A DNA stretch of 64,000 nucleotides, from positions 1,384,385-1,448,384 of the forward strand of contig VZRS01007670.1 in NCBI GenBank assembly GCA_013398055.1. Direction: 5' to 3'. This DNA comes from Ifrita kowaldi. Lineage: Eukaryota > Chordata > Aves > Passeriformes > Cinclosomatidae. The notes below the pieces were generated by a model. It did not search any database, was not told where the DNA came from, and saw nothing but the letters and a program-made list of their open reading frames with translations. This document shows positions 10,301 through 21,920 of this stretch, one piece after another (position 1 is the first letter of the stretch; every line of letters begins with the position of its first letter). The position numbers and the translations under genes were made by a program.

Positions 10301-13300
10301 GCATTATACTGTAGGGTCTAGTGTTACTATGGAGAAATGAGTCCCTTAGGGGTCTGCAAGGAAAAGCTTTGATATGCAAACCTGCTAAGTCTTTGGAAAG
10401 CATAATGCACTGAAAAAATGTACACACAAAAAAGGTCTGGTAGATTCATTACTATACAAGAGCTCACTCACTAATAACAGGGCTAATAATAAGCAGAACA
10501 CAAGTAAATGGCAAACAGGAAAAAGCAGCAAAGGTGACACAGTTACACATCTTCTAAAATTTCCTGTATGTGTTTCACATAGACAAGCCAAAAATGACCC
10601 TCTCAAAACAAAATGTATTTTTAGTTTAGCAGAATATGCCTTTATAAACACGTCTGTTGCAAAACAGGTAGAATTCTGTGATTCATCTGTGCTGAAAAAT
10701 GAACTTTTTTTCTATGTGTCTGTTGACTAACTGGAAAATTAAAAGTGTTTAGTAGAAAAGGATAGTGAAATAAACAATATGAACATTATTTTACAAGAAT
10801 GCATCTTTATTTCTTGCTAGAAGTAACTTTACATTTTTTAACTAAGCAGTTCCATGAATATTGGAACTAATGATGTGTGATTTTATGGATTAGCAATTAG
10901 CTGGTGATTAGCTTTGTGTCTGAGAAGGTGCAAATTACAATCAAGAGAAAATAACTTGTTCTTAATATTAGGGTAATTTAAAAAGGTCTCTCTGTTGGTT
11001 CTTTGTTGTCCAGTAATGTTTCTGCTTACATGGTTTCCTTTACCATGCTCAGAGCATACTGGCAGAACCTTTACTTGGTCTGTTCCACTCAAGAAAATAT
11101 GTAAAAATACAATGATAATGGAGAATATAATTTGTATGTGATTTTATGAAATTGATGATAATTTTGAAGTTAAATGCCATCTCTCTTTCTCACATGCAGA
11201 GCATGAACTTAAGCTTAGAGGCATTTGGTTTTTTTTTTTAAGACAAGTGTATTGTTCATGGCCTCCTCTTATTTGAAAGGGTCTTCACAGACTTTCCCCA
11301 TTCTACTTAAACCAGCTAATGCCATATTTAGAGCATTTTATAGATTTTTTTAATAGATTTTTTTTTTTATGATACCAATCACTCTTAATGTTTCTCTAAT
11401 ACCTTTCTGTGGAGTCTTGTTTTTCTTAAATGTTGGGAAGGATAGTAACCAGAGAGGTATTCAGTCATCTCCAGGAAAGCAGAGCCTCATCATGCGTAAC
11501 AGTAACTTGGGAAGACAAATACCATCACTCCAAGTGACCTTCCTTCTTCCTCCTTCTTCCCCCAGCTTTTATTGCTGGGCACTACATCATGTGCCATGGC
11601 ACATCCCTTTGGTCAGTTGAGGTCAGCTGTCTTGGCTGTGTCCCTTTTCAGCATCTTGTGTATCCCCCATAGTCCTTGCAGCAGTGTGGGGAAGCAAGAA
11701 AACCCTTGCCCCTCTGTAAGCACTGCTCAGAAATAGCTAAAACATTCCTATGTTTTTATCACTTTATTTGTCACAAATCCAAAAGAACACCATAGGAACT
11801 ACTATGAATAAAATCAACTCTATCACAACCAAAACCAGAAGAATTCAAGCCTTTGTTAATATTACTGTAATTTGAGACAGGACTTATATTATGGCCTGTT
11901 TTATTTAAGAATTTAGATTTTGAATCTTTCATTTTGTTTATGGATAAAGCATTTCTGTATTAAGCTGAGATGCCTTTTATTTATTAGTCTATTTACACCC
12001 ATATTATGATGTGTGTATAAATCCAGCCACTTCAAGTGGTCTCTTCACTGTATCCTATTTTGCTCCTACCAAAGTTTAAAGTAATAGCATGGAAAAACCC
12101 CTCATTTTTCTTAACTATCTGCTGGAATCTGCTCAGTACACTATTCTCCCAGTGTCTGGGAGGACTTTTTGTCATCTCTGATCAGGTGCTTGGGGGTGAA
12201 TCTACTTTAATTTGTTTTGGAGTCTATGGAAAATTTCACATATGTTGTCCAGAAACACCAAACTCAGCATATTTTTTGAATTTCTTTTTCTGGAATTTCT
12301 TTTAAGAGATTCTGGATTTTACTGGAGAGTAGAATTTTTTTTTTTTTTTGTTCTAGCAAATGTTAAGTATTATTGTTGCTTTTCTATATGGAAGATTACA
12401 ACAGGTTTGAAATGTGCCAGAATTTTGTGTCAGAACTTTGATGGGGATCTACCCAGATCTTTCCTTGTCAGTTAATATTTTGATGAAGGCATAAGCTTAT
12501 GTTTGTTGGATTATATGTACAATAAATGCATAATCCAAATAAATTTCAAAGTGTTTAGACATGACTTTATGAACATAGAAATATGTTCCTTAATCATTTT
12601 TCTAATTGGAAATACCAAGTTACCGTCTTTCTTTACACAGACTGGAGACTCTGTATTTCTTGTCTCTCCTTTTCCTCCTTATAGATAATTTTTCTCTAAA
12701 ATTGCAAAAATGTATATTTTTAAATATACCTATATGTATGTAATTTGAATAAAGTCTAGTATATCTATGACACTGTGATTGCATCAAACAATTTGAACTT
12801 GCTTACTATGGTATTCTTCACATTGTCTATCTCTTTTTTACAGTTCTTGCTTTCCACATGAGAATTATGCTAAAAATATGAATAATATATGCAATCTAAT
12901 AGCAGCTTCCATGCCCAATTGTCATTGCCTCCAACTATGTTGCCTTCAGACTGTGTTAGGCTTGATACGGTTGTCCTCCACAGTTGTACACAAAGTTCCT
13001 TTTAACGAGATGTGACATTGACAAAAGTGCTGGTTGTGATTACTGTGCACACTTCTTGGTCTGAAACGTGTGTGTCTCAGGCCTGTTTGTGAGCATATTT
13101 TATTTTATATTTCATCTTTAACAATAAAAAAAATGTTAACTTTCTGGAAATAATGAACCTTTTATATGGAAAAAAAATGAAGAATAGTGCTTCCTCAAAC
13201 TTGAGTTAAATCAAGGTAATAATGTAGATTTTAATGTGGGGATTCCTCCTGTGTTAAAGATTTTTTACTTTAACTTTTTATTTACAAAAAACAAAGGGGA

Positions 13301-14378
13301 AACAATAATATTTTTTGAACTTCAGAAAGACCTCTTCACTTTAATTCAAGTCATAGTATTGAAGATGAAAAAAATCAGTTGTAGAGAGATAATTTGTTTT
13401 AAAATATTGAGAAAAAAAGAAGCACAATTTTGATACTTTCCTATACTTCCTACATGTCTTTTTTGTCCCCCAAAAAAGATTGTGCTAAATTAATTACAGC
13501 ATTTTTGCTCTATCTGTGTGTGTCCATACATAAGCCCCATATACTGGGCTTCTTGCGGTCCATGTAGTCTAATGAAGTTGGAAAAAGAAGCTTGGGGGTT
13601 TTTTTTCTGACACTGCAATAAAAACTGCTAACAATGCGAAGATATGACATTCATGTTGCAGTAAAAAAAAATATACCAGCATCATGCATAATTCAAAATT
13701 ATCTACTCTATGAATGATCAAGATATCAAAAAAGTTCTGATCGCTCTTCTTTTAGAGTAGGAGAAATCTGTATTTTTGGCTGCTACTTTGTCAAGGGGGT
13801 CAATGACTACGAAAAGAAGTAAAACTGAAATATAAGTACATATATTTCTAGAGTAATTTTAGGCAGAAGCCTATACATTTACACTGATCCACATGTAATT
13901 CCTGGGATGCATTCTCCTTTGATTTTTCACAAATTCTAGAGAAATAATTATTACTGAAGATCATAATCATTACTAAAAGTGCCTTCAAATATTTTCCTGA
14001 AGTATGAGGAGTGGTGTGACCAAGGATGTTCTGAGATAAAAATGAAACTTTAAAGTGCACACAAGAGACAGAAGTGTAAAAAATTGCAGGCAATTTTCAC
14101 TTGCATTAATCTAAGATGACATCTCCTATTACTGCTGCAGCTCTGCTGTTGGCTGATAAGAGGGTTGCTGTGACCTTATGAGCTAAAATACACAAGTCAA
14201 AGTGGAGCAAGTATATTGAATATTTTTCAAGTAGGGGTTACTAAAACTTATATACAGGCAAATCTTATTAGTGTTAGGGAATGTATCAACATCTTTGTAG
14301 TAAAAGTAATTTCTAATGGTCAGTGACATCTCTTTTCAGTGCTTTTGGGTACTTTACACCTTACTCCAAGTTGTGGGA
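4334..14378. other. Long anonymous AT-rich stretch, no gene seen
   Basis: About 10 kb on which I see no recognisable coding gene, RNA gene or well preserved transposon. Open frames are short, low-complexity and unrelated to any family I know. Strong acceptor-like sites occur (for example ending at 5529, 8064 and 9751), but the frames behind them stop or have no donor. Short T runs sit near 11229, 11360 and 12338. The content fits intergenic or deep intronic DNA. Confidence 0.6.
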
Positions 14379-14508
14379 TTTTTTTGTTGTGTGTATGTGT
14401 GGTGGGGGATTTTTGGTTTTGTGTTTGGTTTTTTTGTTTGGGTTTTTGTTGGTTGGTTGGTTGTTTTCATTTTGTTGTTGTTGCTGCTGGGTTTAGGTTT
14501 TGGTTTTT
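14379..14508. repeat. T/G-rich low-complexity tract
   Basis: It is made of runs of T broken by G: TGTGTG, GGTTGGTTGG and TTGTTGTTG units. It creates hydrophobic-looking open frames rich in F, V, G and W, which are composition artefacts. Confidence 0.85.
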
Positions 14509-17500
14509 TTATCTGAAAGGCAATTTCTTATTATGAGCCTTGTCCCTCTGGAATGAATATGAAATTACTTAGCTTTTTTCTATTTAGAGTGTAATTGCCA
14601 TAGATAAACATTAACAATGGGTTAGCCATCTATTTGAAATTCTTATTTTCAAAATTTCTCAAGTGCTCCTCTCATGATTCTTTCTAGGGATGATGCCTAT
14701 TTCTGTCTTAGAAAAGAGAGGCACTGGTTTCAACCAGCTGACAAGCTAGTCCTTTGTAACTGGGTTTTTTCTTTATTTCTTTAAGATGATATATCTATAT
14801 CTGTGTCTATATCTAGTTTATATCTATATTTATATCTGTTTGTAACCACATATCTATACCTGCATAGATGCATGCATGCAAAGACACAAAATTGTGTTTC
14901 TGTGAAAAGATAAGGTTTAAACATGAAATTGTACTTTTATGGCACTGGTGTTTACATAAATATATTAAATCAATCTCTGTGTGTGCATTCATTACTTTCA
15001 CTCTAATCATAAATAACCTCAAAATGCCAGGATGAACTTGCAAGCCTTATCTCTGTACAAGGGATGAAATCTGTACAGCTTTTGCAGAGAAATTTCAAAG
15101 ATCAAAATTCAGTTACTTGATCATAGCCTTGCCTTCAGGTAGAAAATTTCCATTTATCTGCATGACTTGTTCCTCAAATGATGAGCAAAAATATCTAAAT
15201 TATGGCTAAGCAGCTAGTGTGCATAGACCACCAGTTTGTTGATTCAGAGTACACCTTATTGCTTTTGAGGCATCTTGTACTTTCCACTGGACAATTCCCC
15301 ACTGAAAGTGGGTGACAGTGTGAGACAATGCAGTTTGTTTTGACATGTCTGATCCCCACTGGTAACTCTGGATGGACTGAATAGATACTTGAGGAATGAA
15401 AAGGGTATTGCTACCACACAGACTTCAATCGTGGGTTTGATGACATGGTGCTTAGGTAGATGCATTTTTTGTACCTATCTGGCTATGCAAAAATTGCAAA
15501 TATAACAGGGAGGAAGCTAAATGTACAAGCTGTCCTTTGCCTTCAGACAAGGTGAACTAAAGAAGGAAAGTGCCTTAGTGATAGCTGTTCCTACAGAAGC
15601 CCCAAGTTTTCCTGGAGACAAGAGCTGCAATGAATGATTACAGAATTGCTTTTCATTCCTTGCATAGCACTTGTATATTTGTTGTTCTTCTGGTACCTTT
15701 TTTTTTTTTTTTTTTTTTTGTAAATTTGTGTAAAAAATGTCTTTAAACTACTTCTCATCAGTCATCCATGGAACAATTCCATGTGCAGAGCTGGAATGCT
15801 GATGTCAGAAAAAAGGATTTAAAAAGAAAAATTTAAGCACATAAAACCATGTTTATGTCACTTTTAAACCTTGAAAATAATAATCGCACAGGAACGACTG
15901 TCTAGAGAATCAGAAACAGATTCACCTCTCAAAACTCCCAGGTTTTCATGAAACTGACAAAAACCTTTTGCAAGATAAATCATCTAATTCTTTCAATTAT
16001 TACACTGAAGAAAGTTCCTATTCTCAATTGATTGAGGCGGCATACCAGTAATTTTAGAAACCGAAGCACTTTTCAATGTGCAGGAAAAATTAGCTGATGC
16101 TTTGAAACAGGATCAAGTATCTGGAGATGACATTGGACCTTAGGGCATTCTGGAAATCCTCTACTAAGACACCATACAGCTGCCTGAATGAAAATAAGGA
16201 AAAAACATACGAAAAATCAGTAGGTAAAAGAAAGAGTTTATGGTTAGGCTGGCATGGAACTGGACATTATGATATCACAAATACAGGAGAGGCACAGGAG
16301 AAATTAAAATAATTTGCAGGTTTTAACTGGGTTCTATTCCCTTCTGCCTCGTCAATATCTCCCGGTTTCCTAAAGTTTGTCAGTTCATTCAACATTTCTG
16401 TTACCCCCCTAATTTAGTTCTCATGTAAGAGACTCAAGGATGTGATCTTTAAGGAAAAGCATTCAATGAATAATTAAAAAACTCCAACTCCTTGTTGGAG
16501 TTTTCCAACTTCCCTTTTTTTCAGGGTCATGTCAGGAGGAACTCCCCACCTACTCCTGAACTGAAAGTTAGTCCTGAAAAGTAAGTCAAGCTGTAAAGCA
16601 CATCCTGGAATAGAAAATCATTTCAGCTTCCTCCCCTTCAAATAAATTAAAAAGGATTTTGTCTGCAGCTGAAAATGTCATTATCATCAAAGTCTTAGTC
16701 TGACACAGCAGAACAAGATCAATTTCTCAGAGACACTGCAGTAGGTTGGCTGCTGTATGTGATTCTCCTTTCCCCCAAAGCTGCAAGCAACCCTTGACAA
16801 ATTCACTTTGCTTGCTTGTGAGGGAGGAGGAATGCTACTGCAGAGCAATATTTAAATGTATTGCTAAAATAGACCCTCGAGTAAAAAAAGGAGCCCTTTT
16901 CTAGTAATCACTGAGAATGAGGAAAAAAAACTAACTCCCAAAGACATAAGGAAGAGGAAAAAAAGCAGATGGCAGTAAGAGAGGAGAAGGGAGAGCAGCG
17001 CCATTTCTTCAAAAACGGGAGTGTACTTGTGAGTGCACACACACAAATACAGATTTCTGTTTGGACAGTTGCAGCTTGTTGAGGGTGAAATAAAAGAAAA
17101 AAAACACCACTTTTTTAATATGTCAACACTTTCAAGTATTTCGTCCGCTTTAAAATATTTGTCTCATAGTCTGGAAACTAATTTTTTTGCTAGAGATCTT
17201 TTGAAAGATTTCTGAAGGTAAATATTTTCACCAAACCATTGTGCTTTATTGCATTCCATGACAAGTTTTCATGTGAAAGATTTCTTTTTACATTGAAAAT
17301 ATGTTTCACATTTTAGTCTGCATTGTTCGTGCATTTTAACTTGCATTTCAGAAAGAACTCAGTACTTCAGGTACCAGGTCCTACTGAAAAACTGACCCTT
17401 AGGTTAAAATTCTATATCCAGAGAAAAGGTGGCCATCCTTCCTAAAGTCATGTCTGGTAGATGAAAATATAAGGTGGGATGTTTATTTGGAAATGTTCGT

Positions 17501-18195
17501 ATCTCAAAAACTGAGGCTGGGAATATTTCTGGAAGTAACTCAGAGATAGAACAGTGGCTCCCTAGAACCTGTGTAATTCCATGGTGACACAGGGCATGTC
17601 TCTGGTTTCCTGAACGACCTGAATACGTCAGTCTCAGCAGTCCTTCCTGTTTAGCTTTCTCTTACATTAACAGCACAACCCATAATGAGTCATGCAGTAC
17701 AATGTTTAACATCCTTGGTCTAATGATCTGTGAATATAAATCTCTTTTTTTGGCAAACCCTATGTCAATTAAGAACCAATTAAGTCAACTGGTAGACTAT
17801 GGGATGCTGTAATTATGTGTTCATTGTTGAAGGCTGGCAAATTGCCCAAAACTTGTTCTTATTCTTCAGATTTTACATAGATGCCTTTGTAGAAAGCTTC
17901 ATTGATACTAAATATGTAAAATTTGAGGTGATGAGCTTGGATTATATAATACATACTTATTTTTTAAGAAAGGTTTTATTTTTCAGTGTTCCCTGTCAAA
18001 GTTGTTTAAGGTAAATAAAACACACTGTGTGGCATTGTAGCATGACCTTTTTACCTTTTTTTTTTTTTAGTAGATGTAAGTAGCACTGGTAGTTCACTAG
18101 CTAGTGTGGTATGATGCTAATCTATTTTATGACATGATTTTTCCAAGGTGGAACCCCTTAGCTCATATTTAAAACACACAAAACAAATGTTATTG
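14509..18195. other. Anonymous AT-rich stretch with simple repeats
   Basis: No gene is seen. It contains an ATATCT-type satellite (14789-14840), a 22-base T run (15698-15719) and an 11-bp stem-loop (16478-16504, loop TCCTT). The segment 16600-16860 is slightly less AT-rich and of higher complexity, which might reflect constraint, but I cannot show that. A candidate exon at 16525-16580 is listed separately. Confidence 0.5.
16525..16580 (+). other. Candidate short exon (acceptor, open frame, donor)
   Basis: A very strong acceptor (ttccctttttttcag ending at 16524) is followed by 56 nt and a GTAAGT donor at 16581-16586. In the phase-0 frame the block reads GHVRRNSPPTPELKVSPE, a composition typical of a phosphorylatable linker and unlike the Phe/Ile/Lys-rich noise of this window. 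The other two frames contain stops. Exit phase would be 2. I recognise no protein. The block is short enough for chance, and no partner exon is visible. Confidence 0.27.
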
Positions 18196-18880
18196 GATTG
18201 GTTCATTGGTTTATTAACACGTAATTGCCTGGCAGTCAGTGAACTACATGATCAGGATAAATATCAGTTATAGGTCAGCTAAACAAAATATTAATGAAAA
18301 CTGAAAAATTCCAGTGCACATTTTTATGAATAATTCAAAAATGTTCCTATTTCCTCCTCCAACACACACACCCACCCACCCACCACATTTACATGCATGT
18401 CCCCTTTCTCAAAAGGCTTAGAGGTTACCAGCAGCCTCCTTCCCTAGGAATGCAGGGTATACACATGGCTTCTGGTGAAGACACGGGTGTCTGAGCTTTG
18501 TCTCTACCTGTACTGCTCCCTACGACCTGCAAGTGCACAGGCTGTACATCAAGTGTCCCGTGAGGCATAACGCACATCTGAGGTGTTGGTCCCCATGTGT
18601 TGCAGCCTGAAGTGCCACCCAACCTGATGGAGTGCAGGAGCTCAAGGCAGCCTTTGGGGAGGCTGCTGTGCCCGCACCAGTCAGTAGTTGTGATGTGCCA
18701 AGGTGATGTCTTTAGTGTCAAAAAAGTTCTGACTGCTGCTGCTGCTTCCCCTACGAGGTTTCTTCCTTTCCCTCTGTTGAGTATTTTCGTGTTTTCATTA
18801 GACTTCTCTTCCAGCTGTTTCCTTCTTTGCTTCAAAAGTCTCTTTGTCTCTCATTGGTTACTGTTTAATCCCACTGAGGT
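18196..18880 (-). mobile_element. LTR (ERV-derived), copy A of a family also present at 51.5 kb
   Basis: Read on the minus strand, it has an AATAAA signal (complement of 18210-18215) close to its 3' edge. Segments align by eye with 51506-52062: the 'tttattaaca' block followed by 'agtca.tgaac' and 'tcaggat.aatat', the 'ctgctgtgccc' block, the 'agtgtcaaaa.agttctgactg' block, and the tail 'tctc.cattg.tt'. A C/A simple repeat (18360-18386) lies inside. Both copies are diverged and lack an internal coding region, so this is a solo LTR or fragment. The family name is unknown to me, and the outer ends are approximate. Confidence 0.65.
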
Positions 18881-20431
18881 CTGGCTTCCTCTTTAACATA
18901 ATCAATTTGGGGCAAACATTCTTTCACATAGTTTCACATATTCAGTTCGCATACATTCAGTTTATACTCATGTGAGTGGTGTTGTCCACCCTTATGAGTG
19001 ATACGTACTGGGGATTTAATCATGATTCATTTGGCATTTTTGTTTAATTTTCTGGACTTTCTTCTACAAATGTAAATTTTTGGAGAAGTGCTAATAGATT
19101 TAAAAAATAAGCAAACAATGCTTGTACAAAAAATGGTGAGTCATTCATATGCTTCAGAATAATTAAAGTGAATTTTGTTACTCAGAAGAGAGGTGTTGAT
19201 CCTAAGAATAGAAATACTTAGAAATAGATTGGTCATGTTTTCAGAGCATGAATTTTATCATTTGGAAGGATACATGATTTACCCCACTTGCAAATTCTTA
19301 CATCTTGACTGTAATTTCTTTTATCCAATCTGTTTTAAATTATTAAGATAATATTACACTCTTGGTAGTGACAGTTACACTTTATTATCTCTTGGGCTTT
19401 CGACTGCTTGATATTGTAATGTGTAATTAAGTCTGAAGAACGCATATTTGTTTAATGACATTTATAGCTGCTAAATCAAACCTCCATATAATTTTCTCGC
19501 TGACAAAACCTACTTAGCAAAGAATTTAAAAAAGAATTTCACTAATTCTTTAACGAGATTGTATCTGAATGAATATTGTATTTTTTATTTATTGAAAACC
19601 AGAGTGATTATTAACAATCATGGATTTTTTGTCTTTTTTTCCTATCTGAAACTGCATAAGTCTCCATAGTCTTTTACTCTCAGCAGGACTTATTAACTCA
19701 AACACAGAACTGTGTTAACATAGCTTCAAGTTCACAGCTGCATCCTGCTTGGACAGCTCAGAGTAACTGAGGGAGAACTTATTTGCATCAGAATGAAAAA
19801 CAGTGAAACAAGAAGAAACCAGTCTTTGAGCAGTAACCCTGAGCAAGTTACTATTCCTGAAACAGAAAGACCACAGTTTTTCATTACTTTATAGTATTTT
19901 TATGTTTGTATCAAGTCTTTTTTATGTTGTTTCATGCTTGATTACAAGAATAAAGTGATTATGCCATGTCATATTGAGAGAGTTGACATTTTAAAACCTT
20001 TTTCTGAGAAGGTAAATGTAGAGCAGAAATGTTATTTGTAGCTCATAAAACCAGATTTTGTGACCTTCCAGTCTTGAAAGTGTGTTCAATGTTGACAAAT
20101 GCACAAGCTACAGGTTGATTAATTTTCAGCCATTGCATGGGAATTATTTTTCTTGAAACTACATTGAAAAGAAGCTGGATACTGGGTGTATCAAGGCTTC
20201 AGTGGAATATGCTAGAAATGTCAGAGCTGAGAAAATACTGTAATTCATAAATGACTGGAATAAAGAGCCTATTATTGTCTGAGAAAGTTATAACTATGGC
20301 GTGTACTTCTATGGACACTGAAATTATTTCAATAAATATTTATATATTGAAAATATTTATACTTCCTGTTAAGTTTAGCATTAATAAACTGTTGCAAGTC
20401 AGTTTCATATCTCCACATTAGGATGTTTTTA

Positions 20432-20475
20432 CTATATATATATACACACATATATATTCACCTATACACACACAC
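20432..20475. repeat. (TA)n/(CA)n dinucleotide repeat
   Basis: Alternating purine-pyrimidine: a TATATATA run passes into CACACA, back to TATATA, then CACACACAC. It is a typical compound microsatellite and likely polymorphic. Confidence 0.9.
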
Positions 20476-21514
20476 TTGCAAATATGTGTTCTTATTTTAA
20501 AAATTTAGAAATGCTTCAGAAAGGTGAACATATTTACAGCAAATTTCTCTTTCAGTCCAGTTCTTGATTCCGCAGTTCTACTGTGATGCAGAGACATGAT
20601 GTAGTCTCCAAGTTACTATATTGACTTACTCTTAAAACAGTGACATTCTTTTTAGCTCTAGACAGCCCACAAATCTATGTATTGATAACACATAAGGGAT
20701 GATGCAGAATAAAGTGAAAGTTTTAGTAAATAGACAGGGGATAGTTTGTGGTTTTCACATCTAAACCACAAGACAGTTTGACTGCTGAATGCAATGCATT
20801 ACCTGAAAATTAATAAAAAAAAATAAATTATTCATTGTTCCATGCCACCTGTTAAACTACTATTTTGAGATTTTTATACAAAGGCTACTGTTTCATAAAA
20901 AAGTTGATTTTTAAACCCACTGTTTCTGCTGAGGAGAGAAAATTGGGTCATACTTATTCTGTACTATCAGTGAGTGTTTTGTACAATGAATGAATTTAGT
21001 GATTAAAATTAGTTTGTTTAAATATTAGAAGTCCAATTTGAGACAAATATTTTTCTTTCTGCTGCATGGTCTAGAAATGAATCCTGGTAGAGAACATGAA
21101 ATCTATAAATAGTTATATTAATGCTGCCTATCAGCATCATATCATTGATATATCTGTAATTCCTGTTCTAGAAGTGATACAATTTGTATCAATACACAAA
21201 TATGCCAATGTGCACAAATCAATGTACACAAATATGTCATTACAGGTTGTGGGGAATGGTATTGTTAGAAGATTCTTGGAAGAACAAGGTTAATTTGGAG
21301 TTTGTGTTTCTAGACATTCAGATTACAACATGATCATCTGTTCGTGTATATATTAGCTGACTTGAGAATATTTTTGCAGGAGAGAAAAAGGAATGACAGA
21401 GATAATTACTTGTGTTCAATTTATTCCAAGACTGGAAAGAACAGAAACACTCAGAGGACAATTCTGTAAAGAAATGTACACTAAAAAAATACTAGTTTTG
21501 CCTCTTTTTCTCTG

Positions 21515-21920
21515 CAGATCATTACTGGATCTTAGAGTGGCCAGCTCATGCTTAGGTGTGACGATGGAGCCAGCTAGGAGTGAGGTAGACACAAAGTCAC
21601 AACCACATGACCCACTGACATACAATCTAGAATCTCTTTACTCAGCAGGATGAGGTCAGTGGGTGCATAACAATTTCACTTCTAGAATTTCTATTCTCTC
21701 CACCCCCAACTCAAACACCTCAGAGACCGAGAACTTCCAATCTGTCTCTGACCAATGCCATGGGCGCAGGGGAACGAGAGAGCTTCCCTGGTCAGAAAAC
21801 TTGTCAGGTCCTGGATGTTCATATAAAGGCTCTTCAATCTCAGCCTTCTACACAGCATCAGATGTCTAAGATGTCTCTGCCTGCTCTCTTCAGACACCAT
21901 CGTTAAAAATAATTTATTGT
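21515..21920 (+). mobile_element. Possible LTR fragment with CCAAT and TATA boxes
   Basis: The block is less AT-rich than its flanks, with a strong acceptor-like site at 21500-21518, a CCAAT box near 21750, a TATAAA box near 21823 and about 30 bases later a CTACACAGC-type start region. This spacing fits an LTR promoter. No matching second copy, terminal TG/CA or target duplication was found, so the block could equally be a host promoter or chance. Confidence 0.3.

Noticed and set aside
16478..16504. 11-bp stem-loop followed by T residues, like a bacterial terminator
   Set aside because: The window is vertebrate DNA, so an intrinsic bacterial terminator makes no sense, and the stem is short enough for chance.
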